Part shown: positions 33,591 through 42,994 of the stretch, one piece after another
Layout of the letters: each line of letters begins with the position of its first letter
Numbering within the stretch: the first letter of the stretch is position 1
Assembly (NCBI GenBank): GCA_024690205.1
Contig: JAILCX010000043.1
Span: 1-64,000 of the forward strand
Direction of reading: 5' to 3'
Source of the DNA: Lachnospiraceae bacterium
Lineage (GTDB): Bacteria; Bacillota; Clostridia; Lachnospirales; Lachnospiraceae
Length of the DNA: 64,000 bases
Program-made: the position numbers and the translations under genes
The notes under the pieces: generated by a model
The model's input: the letters and a program-made list of their open reading frames with translations, nothing else
What the model was told of the DNA's origin: nothing
Databases searched by the model: none

Positions 33591-35217
33591 AACTAGAAAG
33601 AACAACCTGGTGATCCAGGCGGGGATACTTGCTACTGCGGGTATCGTGGTCCGCATCATAGGTCTTTTATATAACACACCGCTCGTTCATATCATAAAGG
33701 ATGAAGGATTCGGGTATTATGACAGCGCATATGCTGCTTACAGCATAGTGCTTCTTATTTCGTCTTATTCGATACCTTCCGCCGTATCAAAGGTGATGGC
33801 CGAACGACTGGCCAGGAAGGAGTACAAAAATGCCTACAGGGTGTTTGTGTGCTCCCTTATTTATGTTACGGTGGTCGGAATTATCGCATCTTTATTTGTG
33901 TTTTTCGGAGCCGGGATCCTGGTAAAGCTTGAAAGCGCTATCCTTCCTTTAAAGATCCTTGCGCCTACCATCTTTTTCAGCGGTATCCTTGGAGTCTTCA
34001 GGGGCTTTTTCCAGGCTCAGAACACCATGGTACCTACATCTGTTTCCCAGGTCATAGAACAGGTCTTTAATGCCGGATTCAGCGTGCTTATGGCATACAT
34101 CCTCGTAAAGGCGGCAACCGGTAAGGGAGCAACATATGTGGCTTCGATGGGTGCTGCAGGCTCTACCATAGGAACCGGAATGGGTGTCCTTTCAGCGCTT
34201 ATATTTATCCTCATCATATATTTTTATAACAGGGATAATGTGAAAAGGCGTGTTGATTCGGATAATACCGGAAGCGTTATGTCCTATGGAATGATCTTCC
34301 TAACGATATTGCAGGTCGTAACACCCTTTATCATAAGCACAGGCGTATATAATCTTAATAATTTCCTTGATAAGACCGTGTATCAGGTCGTTATGCTAAG
34401 GTACCATCAGGTCGGGGAATCGCTCATTGCGTTTGATCTTTCCGCAATGGCAAAGGGTACAAAGATCGCAAACATTCCGATAGCCATGGCATCTGCGATG
34501 GCAACGACGCTTATCCCAAAGCTTTCATTCCATGCGGCAAGCAACGATTCCGATAATATCCGTGAGACCATAGCAAAAGCCACAAGAGTCACTATGTATA
34601 TTTCAATTCCCGCGGCAATGGGAATAGGAGTGCTCTCAAAAGCCATAATGCGTCTTATATTCCCACAGCCTGAGTCACTTGACCTTTCTTCTCATATGCT
34701 TATAATCCTTGCAATCACGGTCATGCTCTACGGCCTTTCGACAATTACCCAGGCAGTTTTGCAATCTGTCGGAAAGATGAGTACGCCGATCATAAACGCG
34801 GCGATATCCATAGTGATACATGTAGCGATAATGGTGATCGCGATGCGTATTGTCCCTTCCGAGTATTGCATTTACGTTTATGCGGGAGTGACGATCATTT
34901 ACTCACTCTGCCTTTGCATACTGAACGGGCTTTCGGTTAAGAAATATCTCGGATATGTACAGGAGACCGACAAGACATTCATACGCCCTTTAATCTGTGC
35001 GATAGTCATGGGACTGCTTACGGGAAGTATATATTACGTTCTCTATCTTACAGTCAAGATCAATATCATCGCACTTGTGGTCGCACTCTTTACCGGAGTG
35101 TTCTCATACTTTGTGCTTTCGATAAAATGGCAGGTTCTGGGAGAAGATGAGCTTCTGACTCTTCCGAAAGGAAAGACGCTGCTTAAGATAGCAAAAAAGT
35201 TAAGGCTTATAAAGTAA
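33583..35217 (+). CDS. MurJ/SpoVB-type polysaccharide flippase
   Basis: 544 residues with about fourteen membrane helices, of the MOP superfamily (polysaccharide_synt, SpoVB/MurJ-like). The start RKNNLVIQAGILATAGIVVRIIGLLYNTPL is the typical first helix of this group. Members move lipid-linked sugars such as lipid II across the membrane. Firmicutes carry several paralogues and the substrate is not clear. The start ATGAGTGA overlaps the kinase stop, so the two are translated together; this links the altered kinase with cell-envelope export. Confidence 0.8.
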   Translation: MSETRKNNLVIQAGILATAGIVVRIIGLLYNTPLVHIIKDEGFGYYDSAYAAYSIVLLISSYSIPSAVSKVMAERLARKEYKNAYRVFVCSLIYVTVVGIIASLFVFFGAGILVKLESAILPLKILAPTIFFSGILGVFRGFFQAQNTMVPTSVSQVIEQVFNAGFSVLMAYILVKAATGKGATYVASMGAAGSTIGTGMGVLSALIFILIIYFYNRDNVKRRVDSDNTGSVMSYGMIFLTILQVVTPFIISTGVYNLNNFLDKTVYQVVMLRYHQVGESLIAFDLSAMAKGTKIANIPIAMASAMATTLIPKLSFHAASNDSDNIRETIAKATRVTMYISIPAAMGIGVLSKAIMRLIFPQPESLDLSSHMLIILAITVMLYGLSTITQAVLQSVGKMSTPIINAAISIVIHVAIMVIAMRIVPSEYCIYVYAGVTIIYSLCLCILNGLSVKKYLGYVQETDKTFIRPLICAIVMGLLTGSIYYVLYLTVKINIIALVVALFTGVFSYFVLSIKWQVLGEDELLTLPKGKTLLKIAKKLRLIK

Positions 35218-35219
35218 GA

Positions 35220-36941
35220 CTATTTATCACTTAATAAAGTAAGTGATGATATATCTGAATCTATAAGCATGGAATAATTGGTATAATATACGACAAATCC
35301 GGGTTTTGAACCGTTCGGATGCTTGACTTCTTTTCTTCTTACGTAATCGACTTCGATCTTTGAATTACCTTTAGCTTTTGAATAATGTGCCGCAAGTCTT
35401 GCAGCGTCTTCAAATACGCTGTCGGGAAGTTCCCTGCCTTCCGTTTTTACTATGACATGCGAACCGGGGATCTTTTTGGCATGGAACCACCAGTCATTAC
35501 CGTTAGCGAGGTTAAAGGTTATATCTTCGTTCTGGATATTGTTTTTGCCGACATAGATATGAAAGCCCTCTTTTGTTACATAGTGAAGGGGCTTTGAAAC
35601 GAAGCGTTCTTTTTTCTTTGAAGAAGAATGCTTTTTAATATAACCGCATTCGGTAAGCTCCGATTTTATCTGTAAAAGATCATCCTCCGTAAGGGCTATA
35701 TCTATGGCATTCTGGATAGTCTCAAGATATTCGATCTCGCCTGCTGCTTCATCAAGAAGCGTTTTTGCGGCTTCTTCGGTCCTTTTGAGCTTGTTGTAGC
35801 GTTCAAAGTATTTCTTGGCATTATCGGTTGCGCTAAGATCGGGATCAAGAGTTATAACTTCACTCTTTCCCGTATAATAGTTTTCAACTTCTATCGATCT
35901 GTCACCGGGCTTTGCGTTGTATCCGTATGTGTTAAGGAGTTCGCCCCATACACGGAACCTGTCTTTTTTATCCGGATCTTCAAGCTGCTTTTTGTGGATA
36001 TCGTATTTTTTTATCTCTTTTTCAAGAAGCTGGCTTACGATCCTCCTTAAGTCGGATGATTTTTGAAGTATCCTTGAGCGTATTTCCTTATCGCGGTAAT
36101 AGTCTATAAGAAGAGTACTTACGGATGAATACTCCTTAAAATCTTTGAATCCGCATGAACCGGGAAGAACGAAACTGTATTCAAAAGGGATGCCGTTTTC
36201 GTAAAGCACCTTCGGATCAAAATCATTTTCGGCCACCTTTTTCATAACTGCACTAAAAACATCATACAGCGCCTTGATATCACGAGATGAAATAAAGTCC
36301 GACGAAGATACGATGCTTTCTGCAATAAAAGGAGAGATACCGCAATAGATTTTAAGAATCTCTTTTGCAGGCTCCGCATTCTGCGGATCTATCTTTAATG
36401 AGAATTCTTCAAATGAAGTATTTAAAGGATCCGATCTTTTCAAAGACTCGGGTATAAAGTATTCCCTGCCGGGCAACACCTCACGGACCGAACTTATGCC
36501 TGGACCTATATGCTTTATGGCATCAATGATAACGTTATTTTCATCAACAAAAATGATGTTTGAATGTTTGCCCATAAGCTCGATCATGAGCTTTTTTTGA
36601 CGAAGGTCACCCATCTCATCAAGGTGCTCTATATCTATCCTTATTATCCTTTCCAAAGAGGGCTGTGATATCGAAACGATCCTTCCGTTCTGTATATGCT
36701 TACGAAGGAGCATACAGAAATTCGGAGCTGTCATGGGGCTTTGCTTGTTATCATCAAAAAGGCATACCAAAGGAAGCGAAGGATTTGCGCTTATCTGTAA
36801 ACGGAAAGTATCAGATCCGTTCTTGATGGTAAGCAAAAGTTCGTCGCTTTCAGGCTGGGCGATCTTATAGATCCTGCCCGAAATAAGATGATCATTAAGT
36901 TCCGAAACGATAGCTCTAATCGTTATTCCGTCAAAAGCCAT
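35220..36941 (-). CDS. rqcH: RqcH/NFACT family ribosome quality control protein
   Basis: 573 residues on the minus strand. The NFACT-N domain starts MAFDGITIRAIVSELND, a coiled coil lies in the middle, and the C-terminal NFACT-R (DUF814) domain contains DWWFHAKKIPGSHVIVKT. RqcH binds split 50S subunits and adds alanine tails to stalled chains; older names are fibronectin-binding protein or FbpA. No ribosome site precedes the ATG at 36941, and the predicted start of transcription falls on that codon, so the message may be leaderless. It ends two bases from the stop of the convergent flippase gene. Confidence 0.9.
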   Translation of the reverse strand: MAFDGITIRAIVSELNDHLISGRIYKIAQPESDELLLTIKNGSDTFRLQISANPSLPLVCLFDDNKQSPMTAPNFCMLLRKHIQNGRIVSISQPSLERIIRIDIEHLDEMGDLRQKKLMIELMGKHSNIIFVDENNVIIDAIKHIGPGISSVREVLPGREYFIPESLKRSDPLNTSFEEFSLKIDPQNAEPAKEILKIYCGISPFIAESIVSSSDFISSRDIKALYDVFSAVMKKVAENDFDPKVLYENGIPFEYSFVLPGSCGFKDFKEYSSVSTLLIDYYRDKEIRSRILQKSSDLRRIVSQLLEKEIKKYDIHKKQLEDPDKKDRFRVWGELLNTYGYNAKPGDRSIEVENYYTGKSEVITLDPDLSATDNAKKYFERYNKLKRTEEAAKTLLDEAAGEIEYLETIQNAIDIALTEDDLLQIKSELTECGYIKKHSSSKKKERFVSKPLHYVTKEGFHIYVGKNNIQNEDITFNLANGNDWWFHAKKIPGSHVIVKTEGRELPDSVFEDAARLAAHYSKAKGNSKIEVDYVRRKEVKHPNGSKPGFVVYYTNYSMLIDSDISSLTLLSDK

Positions 36942-36947
36942 AGGCAA

Positions 36948-36998
36948 AGTATAGCATATATGAATTTCATTGCAAAATAAGCGCTCATAAACTATAAT
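36948..36998. promoter_or_regulatory. Divergent promoters sharing one palindromic -35 hexamer
   Basis: TTGCAA at 36970-36975 is its own reverse complement. On the plus strand it is 17 bases from TATAAT (36993-36998), leading to yicC. On the minus strand it is 16 bases from TATACT (plus-strand AGTATA at 36948-36953), leading to rqcH. Polymerase could bind only one direction at a time. Confidence 0.65.
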
Positions 36999-37063
36999 AA
37001 AATCTATATGTAAAGTCGTGAAAATTCGCCTGAAGATTAGGACGACTTGCGGAAAGGATCAGT

Positions 37064-37942
37064 ATGATAAAGAGCATGACAGGCTTCGGCAGGGTCGAAG
37101 TCGAAGAGGGCGCGCGTAAGATATGCGTGGAATTAAAGTCCGTAAACCACCGTTACCTTGATGTCAGCATCAAGATGCCCAAGAAACTCAATTATTTTGA
37201 GGCTTCTATCAGAAACGAATTAAAGAATTATATCTCACGCGGCAAGGTTGATGTCTTTATAACCTACGAGGATTTTTCCGAGAGCAACGTTGTCATTAAG
37301 TACAATAAAGATGTTGCTGCCGAGTATCTTAAGTATCTTAAGAGTATGTCCGAGGAGTTCGGACTGGATGACGATATCAGAGTTTCAACTCTGTCAAGAT
37401 ATCCCGAAGTCTTTTCAATGGAAGAACAGAACGTCGATGAGGAAGCACTCTGGGCGCTTTTGCAAAAGGCGATAAAAGGCGCGTCCGAGAACTTTATTGA
37501 GACCAGAGTAAAAGAAGGTGAAAACCTTAAGAACGATCTTATAGGGAAGCTTGACGGGATGCTTGAAAATGTTGATTTCATCGAAAAAAGATCTCCCGTC
37601 ATTGTTGAAGAATACAGACAGAGGCTTGCGGATAAGGTTCATGAACTTTTGGAGGACGGCAGGGTAGACGAATCACGTCTTGTCATGGAAGTTGCAATAT
37701 TTGCCGACAAGGTTTGTGTAGATGAGGAACTTGTAAGACTGCGCTCCCACATAGAGACGATGAAGCAGAACCTTATAGAAGGCGGATCGGTCGGCAGAAA
37801 GCTTGATTTCCTTGCACAGGAAATGAACAGGGAAGCAAACACCACTCTTTCAAAATGCAATGACCTTGAGATATCAAATCACGCGATAGAACTAAAGACG
37901 GATATAGAAAAGGTGCGTGAACAGATCCAGAACATAGAGTAG
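37064..37942 (+). CDS. yicC: YicC family endoribonuclease
   Basis: 292 residues, full length for the family. The start MIKSMTGFGRVE and the late segment LDFLAQEMNREANTTLSKCND are diagnostic of YicC/YloC. E. coli YicC acts in small RNA decay; the B. subtilis homologue cleaves RNA as well. It leads a transcript running through gmk, rpoZ, rimO and pgsA, an order conserved in Clostridia. AAAGGA lies before the ATG. Confidence 0.92.
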   Translation: MIKSMTGFGRVEVEEGARKICVELKSVNHRYLDVSIKMPKKLNYFEASIRNELKNYISRGKVDVFITYEDFSESNVVIKYNKDVAAEYLKYLKSMSEEFGLDDDIRVSTLSRYPEVFSMEEQNVDEEALWALLQKAIKGASENFIETRVKEGENLKNDLIGKLDGMLENVDFIEKRSPVIVEEYRQRLADKVHELLEDGRVDESRLVMEVAIFADKVCVDEELVRLRSHIETMKQNLIEGGSVGRKLDFLAQEMNREANTTLSKCNDLEISNHAIELKTDIEKVREQIQNIE

Positions 37943-37956
37943 TTAGGAAGGTGCTT

Positions 37957-38580
37957 ATGGCTGAAAAGGGTGTTTTGATCGTCGTTTCCGGTTTTTCCGG
38001 AGCAGGAAAAGGAACAATAGTTAAGAGGATCGTTGAAGAGTGCGATAATTATGCGCTTTCGATATCTATGACTACCAGGGAACCGAGAGAAGGCGAAGTG
38101 GAAGGAGTTTCATACTTCTTTGTTTCAAAGGAACGCTTTGAAGAAGCTATAAGTAACGGAGAACTCGTTGAATATGCCAACTATGTCGGAAACTATTACG
38201 GAACACCGCGTAAATATGTCGATGAGATGATCTCAAGCGGTAAGGACGTTATCCTTGAGATAGAAATGCAGGGAGCGATGCAGGTAAAGACCAGATTCCC
38301 TGAAGCAGTGATGGTGTTTGTAACACCGCCCAATGCAGCTGAACTTAAAAGACGTCTCATGTCAAGGGGAACGGAGTCCGAAGAAGTCGTTAACAGGAGA
38401 ATGAAAAGAGCTTATGAGGAATCTGCTTTTGTTGACAGATATGATTACCTTTTGGTTAACGATGACCTTGATAAATGTGTCAGGGAACTCCATATGCTTA
38501 TAGAGGCCGCACACCATGCACCGGGTTGCAGTGCGAACCTTTTAAAGAAAATAAACGAAGATTTAAAAATCTATGCGTAG
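37957..38580 (+). CDS. gmk: Guanylate kinase
   Basis: 207 residues. P-loop GFSGAGKG at residues 12-19, the GMP-binding segment TTREPREGEVEGVSYFFV, and the lid RGTESEEVVNRR. It makes GDP from GMP. The ATG at 37957 is favoured over an upstream GTG at 37951 because AGGAAGG is well placed for it. It lies 14 bases after yicC. Confidence 0.95.
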   Translation: MAEKGVLIVVSGFSGAGKGTIVKRIVEECDNYALSISMTTREPREGEVEGVSYFFVSKERFEEAISNGELVEYANYVGNYYGTPRKYVDEMISSGKDVILEIEMQGAMQVKTRFPEAVMVFVTPPNAAELKRRLMSRGTESEEVVNRRMKRAYEESAFVDRYDYLLVNDDLDKCVRELHMLIEAAHHAPGCSANLLKKINEDLKIYA

Positions 38581-38607
38581 TGCAAATGCACTTTGAAAGG
38601 AGATAAC

Positions 38608-38853
38608 ATGTTACACCCTTCTTATTCAGATTTAATGAAAGTAGTAAACAGCGATGTCGGAGAGGGAGAACCCCCCGTAGTTAACAGCCGTTACTCTATC
38701 GTTATGGCTACTTCAAAAAGAGCCCGTCAGCTCATTGATGGAGAGGATGCCCTTATAGACGGAACAGAAGGAGTTAAACCTCTTTCGGTTGCTGTTGAGG
38801 AACTTAACCAGGGTAAGATCAAGATCCTTACAGAGGATGAGATCGAGCAGTAA
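38608..38853 (+). CDS. rpoZ: RNA polymerase omega subunit
   Basis: 81 residues from the ATG at 38608, which follows AAAGGAG; an upstream in-frame TTG at 38593 overlaps that ribosome site. The omega core SRYSIVMATSKRARQLIDG and the tail PLSVAVEELNQGKIKI are typical. It aids assembly of RNA polymerase. The stop overlaps the first base of rimO (TAATG). Confidence 0.92.
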   Translation: MLHPSYSDLMKVVNSDVGEGEPPVVNSRYSIVMATSKRARQLIDGEDALIDGTEGVKPLSVAVEELNQGKIKILTEDEIEQ

Positions 38854-40175
38854 TGAAGGTACTGTTTGTATCCTTAGGATGTGACAAAAATACGGTTGAT
38901 TCCGAAATGATGCTGGGACTTTTATCTGCTGAAGGATATACGTTTACGGATGATGAGGAAGAAGCCGATATAGCGATAGTTAATTCGTGCTGCTTTATCT
39001 CGGATGCCGAAGAAGAGAGTATCAACACGATCATCGAACTTGGCAAAAGAAGGTTATCGGGGCAATTAAAGGCACTTATAGTAACCGGATGCTTAAGCCA
39101 AAGATACAAAGATGAGATGCATAAAGAACTGCCTGAAGTTGATGCGATAGTAGGAACAAATTCCCAGGGAGATATCGTAGATGTTCTTTCATCTGTTCTT
39201 GAGAATCATTCCGAAGACCGATTAAGGCCTCTTGATGAAGCGCCGTTTTTATCAAAGCGCCGGGTCATGACTACCGGCGGTCATTATGAATATTTAAAGA
39301 TCGCTGACGGATGCAACAAAAAGTGTACTTACTGCATCATTCCAAAGATAAGAGGACCATACAGATCCTATCCGATTGAAGAGCTTATTAATGAAGCCGT
39401 GGAGCTTGCCCGAAAAGGCGTTAAGGAACTTATTCTTGTAGCTCAGGAGACAACGCTTTACGGTATCGACATCTACGGCAAAAAGATGCTTCCCGAATTA
39501 TTGATAAAGCTCTGCAAAATTGAAGGGATCGAGTGGATAAGGCTTTTGTACTGTTATCCCGAGGAGATAACAGATGAGCTCATTTCGGTGATAAAGACCG
39601 AAAAGAAGGTACTTAACTATCTTGATATACCTGTTCAGTCGGGATCGGACAGGATACTAAAGCTCATGGGAAGAAAAACTACCCATGATGAGATACTTGA
39701 ACTGATTCAAAAACTCCGCAGGGAGATACCGGACATCTGTTTAAGGACAACACTCATTTCAGGATTTCCGGGTGAAACAAATAAAGACCATCTTGAAAGC
39801 ATAAGGATCGTTAAAGAAGCGCGTTTTGACAGGCTGGGATGTTTTACTTATTCGCCTCAGGAGGGAACGGTTGCTGCCGGATTTGACGGACAGATATCCG
39901 AAAGGACCAAAAGAAACCGCCTTAAAAAGATCATGGAAGCCCAGCAGGATGTTGTGTTTGAACATAATGATTCAATGAACGGGATCGAGCTTGATGCTTT
40001 TATAGAAGGCTATATCAGGGAAGATGATATCTATGTTGCAAGGACCTACCGCGATGCCCCTGATGTAGACGGACTTTTGTTTGTATCTTCCGACAAAGAA
40101 CTTCAAAGCGGAATGAATATCAGGGTACGTGTTATCGGATTTAACGAATATGATCTTATAGGAGAGTGTATTTAG
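38853..40175 (+). CDS. rimO: Ribosomal protein S12 methylthiotransferase RimO
   Basis: 440 residues. MTTase N-terminal domain with cluster Cys10, Cys46 and Cys80; radical SAM domain with Cys154, Cys158 and Cys161 in DGCNKKCTYCIIP; C-terminal TRAM domain from about 375. It adds a methylthio group to an Asp of ribosomal protein S12. RimO and not MiaB is called from the start KVLFVSLGCDKNTVDSE. It overlaps rpoZ by one base. Confidence 0.95.
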   Translation: MKVLFVSLGCDKNTVDSEMMLGLLSAEGYTFTDDEEEADIAIVNSCCFISDAEEESINTIIELGKRRLSGQLKALIVTGCLSQRYKDEMHKELPEVDAIVGTNSQGDIVDVLSSVLENHSEDRLRPLDEAPFLSKRRVMTTGGHYEYLKIADGCNKKCTYCIIPKIRGPYRSYPIEELINEAVELARKGVKELILVAQETTLYGIDIYGKKMLPELLIKLCKIEGIEWIRLLYCYPEEITDELISVIKTEKKVLNYLDIPVQSGSDRILKLMGRKTTHDEILELIQKLRREIPDICLRTTLISGFPGETNKDHLESIRIVKEARFDRLGCFTYSPQEGTVAAGFDGQISERTKRNRLKKIMEAQQDVVFEHNDSMNGIELDAFIEGYIREDDIYVARTYRDAPDVDGLLFVSSDKELQSGMNIRVRVIGFNEYDLIGECI

Positions 40176-40179
40176 TAAT

Positions 40180-40731
40180 ATGAACCTTCCTAACAAACTT
40201 ACATTATTCAGGGTGATATTGATCCCGTTTTTTGTAGTATGCCTGCTGATGACCTATATCAGTCCCGACATAATGCCAAATCCCATAAATGACTATGTTG
40301 CATTGGGGATATTTGTGGTTGCTTCTCTTACCGATCTCCTTGACGGAAAGATCGCCAGGGCAAGGAACCTTGTAACAAATTTCGGCAAGTTCATGGACCC
40401 TCTTGCCGACAAACTCCTTGTATGTTCTGCCCTTATCTGTCTTATTGAACTTGGTAGGATCCGTTCATGGATGGTGATAATAATTATTGCAAGAGAGTTT
40501 GTCATAAGCGGATTCAGACTTGTTGCTGCCGACAAGGGCGTGGTGATCGCCGCAAGCTACTGGGGAAAGTTTAAGACTACTTTCCAGATGATCGCCGTAT
40601 GTCTGCTAATTTTAAATATCGAAGTTTTGAACATAGTAACCATGATTGTTCTTTGGATAGCGATCGTTCTTACAATAGTTTCATTGTTTGATTACATTTT
40701 AAAAAACAAAGACGTTATAAAGGATAATTGA
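40180..40731 (+). CDS. pgsA: CDP-diacylglycerol-glycerol-3-phosphate phosphatidyltransferase
   Basis: 183 residues with about five membrane helices. The CDP-alcohol phosphatidyltransferase motif is DGKIARARNLVTNFGKFMD and on to PLAD, matching D-G-x2-A-R-x8-G-x3-D-x3-D. It makes phosphatidylglycerol phosphate, the first committed step to PG and cardiolipin. It lies four bases after rimO and one base before the kinase gene. Confidence 0.95.
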   Translation: MNLPNKLTLFRVILIPFFVVCLLMTYISPDIMPNPINDYVALGIFVVASLTDLLDGKIARARNLVTNFGKFMDPLADKLLVCSALICLIELGRIRSWMVIIIIAREFVISGFRLVAADKGVVIAASYWGKFKTTFQMIAVCLLILNIEVLNIVTMIVLWIAIVLTIVSLFDYILKNKDVIKDN

Positions 40732-40732
40732 A

Positions 40733-42778
40733 GTGTTTGATCTTATTCATAACATTGATTTTGATATAGCGGGTCTGTTTATATATGTGATGGTATTTCT
40801 GGCATCCATGAGGATATACAACCAGAACGATACTTCAGCCAGACATTTTTACAATTTTCTGGTAGGCGGTTTCTTCATGGGCGTTTGTGATATCCTTGTA
40901 GTACTCAGTGAAACATTCCCCGAATTTTTCCCTGCTTATTTTGACAAGATATTCTATCTTCTTTTCCTTTCATCAACCGCACTTTGTACATTCCTTGCAT
41001 ATAAATACGTGCGATCTTACCAAAAAGGAGAAGGCAAAGAGGAGAGGAACGTTTTCGATATCATGGCCGCGGGGCTGATGTGTCTGCTTATTGTACTCGG
41101 TATAGTTGATATCTTTTCGGATGTCCTTATAAGGATCGATGAAAGCGGTCAGTATCAAAGAGGACCTCTTGCTCCGTTTGTCTACGTTATCACATCGGGA
41201 ACTTTCATTCTCATTTTGGTCACGCTGATCATGAATAAAGAGTCTTATACCAGAAGACAGTTTGTTTCCATTCTGGTGCTTGTAGGTATCGTGTCTTTCT
41301 TTGCGGTAATACAGTTCATTTGGGGAGACGGAACTCTCTTTACCGTATTCGGTACGGCACTTTCACTTCTTTTCATGCTCACATCATTAGAAACTCCGGA
41401 TTACAAAATGCTGATGAATGTTCTGGAAGAGCAGGAAGATGCCAAGACCGAAGCGTTAAAAGCAAAAGAATTATCCGAAAGATTAAGGACCGAGGCAGAC
41501 AGTTCCAGAATTGCCGCTGAGGCTGCTTATAATGAGTCACAGGAAGCAAGAAAGATCGCACAGACCGCACAGAAACAGGCTGAAGAAGCAAGAGAGGCTG
41601 CGGTAAAGGCTAACCAGTCAAAGAGCAGTTTCCTTGCACGTATGTCGCACGAGATAAGAACTCCCATGAATGCGATAGTCGGTTTGAATGAAATGATTTC
41701 AAAAGAGTCTACCCAGCAGACGATCGTTGAGTATGCAAATGATGCAAAAAGGGCTTCGGAAAATCTCCTTAACATCATTAATGACATACTTGATTTTTCA
41801 AAGATCGAAAGCGGAAAGCTCGAGCTTGTCGAGACCGATTATTCCTTCAGGGATATGATAAACGAAGAATATACGCTGTTTTCCTTTAAAGCCAAGGAAA
41901 GAAATCTCAAGCTCATATTCGATATAGATGAGAACATCCCTTCCGTTATGTATGGAGATGATGTAAGGATAAAGCAGGTACTGACTAATCTCCTTTCTAA
42001 CGCTGTTAAGTACACTGATTCCGGAACGGTCACTTTAAAAGTAACCCTTGAAGGAAAAGGAAGAAGTTCGGCTTTGTTAAAGTTCGTTGTAAAAGATACC
42101 GGTATCGGTATAAAGGAAGAAGATATCGGAAAGCTTTATGATGTATTTGAAAGGATCGAAGAAAAGAGGAACCGTAATGTCGAAGGTACCGGACTAGGTA
42201 TCAATATCGTAGTACAGCTCCTTACGCTCATGGGATCAAAACTAATGGTGGATTCCGTTTACGGACTCGGAAGCCAGTTCAGCTTTTCACTTCGCCAGAC
42301 AATGACCGATGCAACTCCTGTAGGCCAGTTCGGGTCGGAAGCGTTTGAAAAGAAAGAAGAAGGAAGGAAGAGACTTGTATTCGCGCCCGGTGCACGTGTT
42401 CTGGTCGTTGATGATAATAACATGAATCTTAAGGTGTTTGCGGGTCTTATTAAGGATACCGCAATAAAAGTTGACGGTGTTTTGTCGGGTCGCGACGCAC
42501 TTGAGATGACAAAGAGCAATAAATATGATCTAATCTTTATGGATCATCTCATGCCTGAGATGGACGGTATCGAGACACATGAGGCCATCATAAAACAGCA
42601 GGATGGCCTTAACAGGGATACGACCGAGATCGTTCTGACGGCCAATGCGATAAAGGGTGCAATGGAAGAGTACATAAGTTACGGATTTGCAGATGCCGTG
42701 TTCAAACCGGTAAAGCAGGATGAGCTTAATGCCGTGCTCTGGAAGTATCTTGATCCGAAACTTATTGAGAATTCATGA
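40733..42778 (+). CDS. Seven-helix hybrid histidine kinase with receiver
   Basis: 681 residues. About seven membrane helices up to residue 220, a long coiled coil (225-300), HisKA with His306 in RMSHEIRTPMNA, HATPase with NLLSNAVKY, DTGIGI and GTGLGIN, and a receiver domain with Asp604 in IFMDHLMPEMDG. All catalytic residues are present. No DNA-binding output or HPt domain is fused, so phosphate must pass to a separate partner. GTG start. Its place at the end of the gmk-rpoZ-rimO-pgsA transcript ties its supply to housekeeping genes. It closely resembles the kinase at 51909 in the H-box to receiver part. Confidence 0.9.
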   Translation: MFDLIHNIDFDIAGLFIYVMVFLASMRIYNQNDTSARHFYNFLVGGFFMGVCDILVVLSETFPEFFPAYFDKIFYLLFLSSTALCTFLAYKYVRSYQKGEGKEERNVFDIMAAGLMCLLIVLGIVDIFSDVLIRIDESGQYQRGPLAPFVYVITSGTFILILVTLIMNKESYTRRQFVSILVLVGIVSFFAVIQFIWGDGTLFTVFGTALSLLFMLTSLETPDYKMLMNVLEEQEDAKTEALKAKELSERLRTEADSSRIAAEAAYNESQEARKIAQTAQKQAEEAREAAVKANQSKSSFLARMSHEIRTPMNAIVGLNEMISKESTQQTIVEYANDAKRASENLLNIINDILDFSKIESGKLELVETDYSFRDMINEEYTLFSFKAKERNLKLIFDIDENIPSVMYGDDVRIKQVLTNLLSNAVKYTDSGTVTLKVTLEGKGRSSALLKFVVKDTGIGIKEEDIGKLYDVFERIEEKRNRNVEGTGLGINIVVQLLTLMGSKLMVDSVYGLGSQFSFSLRQTMTDATPVGQFGSEAFEKKEEGRKRLVFAPGARVLVVDDNNMNLKVFAGLIKDTAIKVDGVLSGRDALEMTKSNKYDLIFMDHLMPEMDGIETHEAIIKQQDGLNRDTTEIVLTANAIKGAMEEYISYGFADAVFKPVKQDELNAVLWKYLDPKLIENS

Positions 42779-42867
42779 TCATTGTGTTACTCTGTAGATG
42801 TCGGATAAATTCGCGGGGCTTTTCAGCCTGAGAATCTCGTAAACTTTTTAAAGATGGTCTGTAAAGT

Positions 42868-42892
42868 ACACATAAAAGGACTTTTTATGTGT
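42868..42892 (+). terminator. Possible terminator before the recA promoter
   Basis: ACACATAAAA (42868-42877) pairs with TTTTATGTGT (42883-42892) round a five-base loop. The stem is AT-rich and only TATTGT follows, so it is a weak candidate for the end of the kinase transcript. Confidence 0.4.
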
Positions 42893-42920
42893 TATTGTCT
42901 GATCATAAGAAAATTAATTG

Positions 42921-42972
42921 TTGACAAAATCGAACATTTGTTTTATTTTTGTAAATATCAGAACAAATGTTC
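42921..42972 (+). promoter_or_regulatory. LexA-controlled recA promoter
   Basis: TTGACA (42921-42926) and TATTTT (42944-42949) with 17-base spacing. Two gram-positive LexA boxes: GAACATTTGTTT (42932-42943) in the spacer and a perfect GAAC-AAAT-GTTC (42961-42972) just downstream. This is the expected SOS control of recA. Confidence 0.85.
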
Positions 42973-42994
42973 CCATTAAAGGAGAATTTATTTT

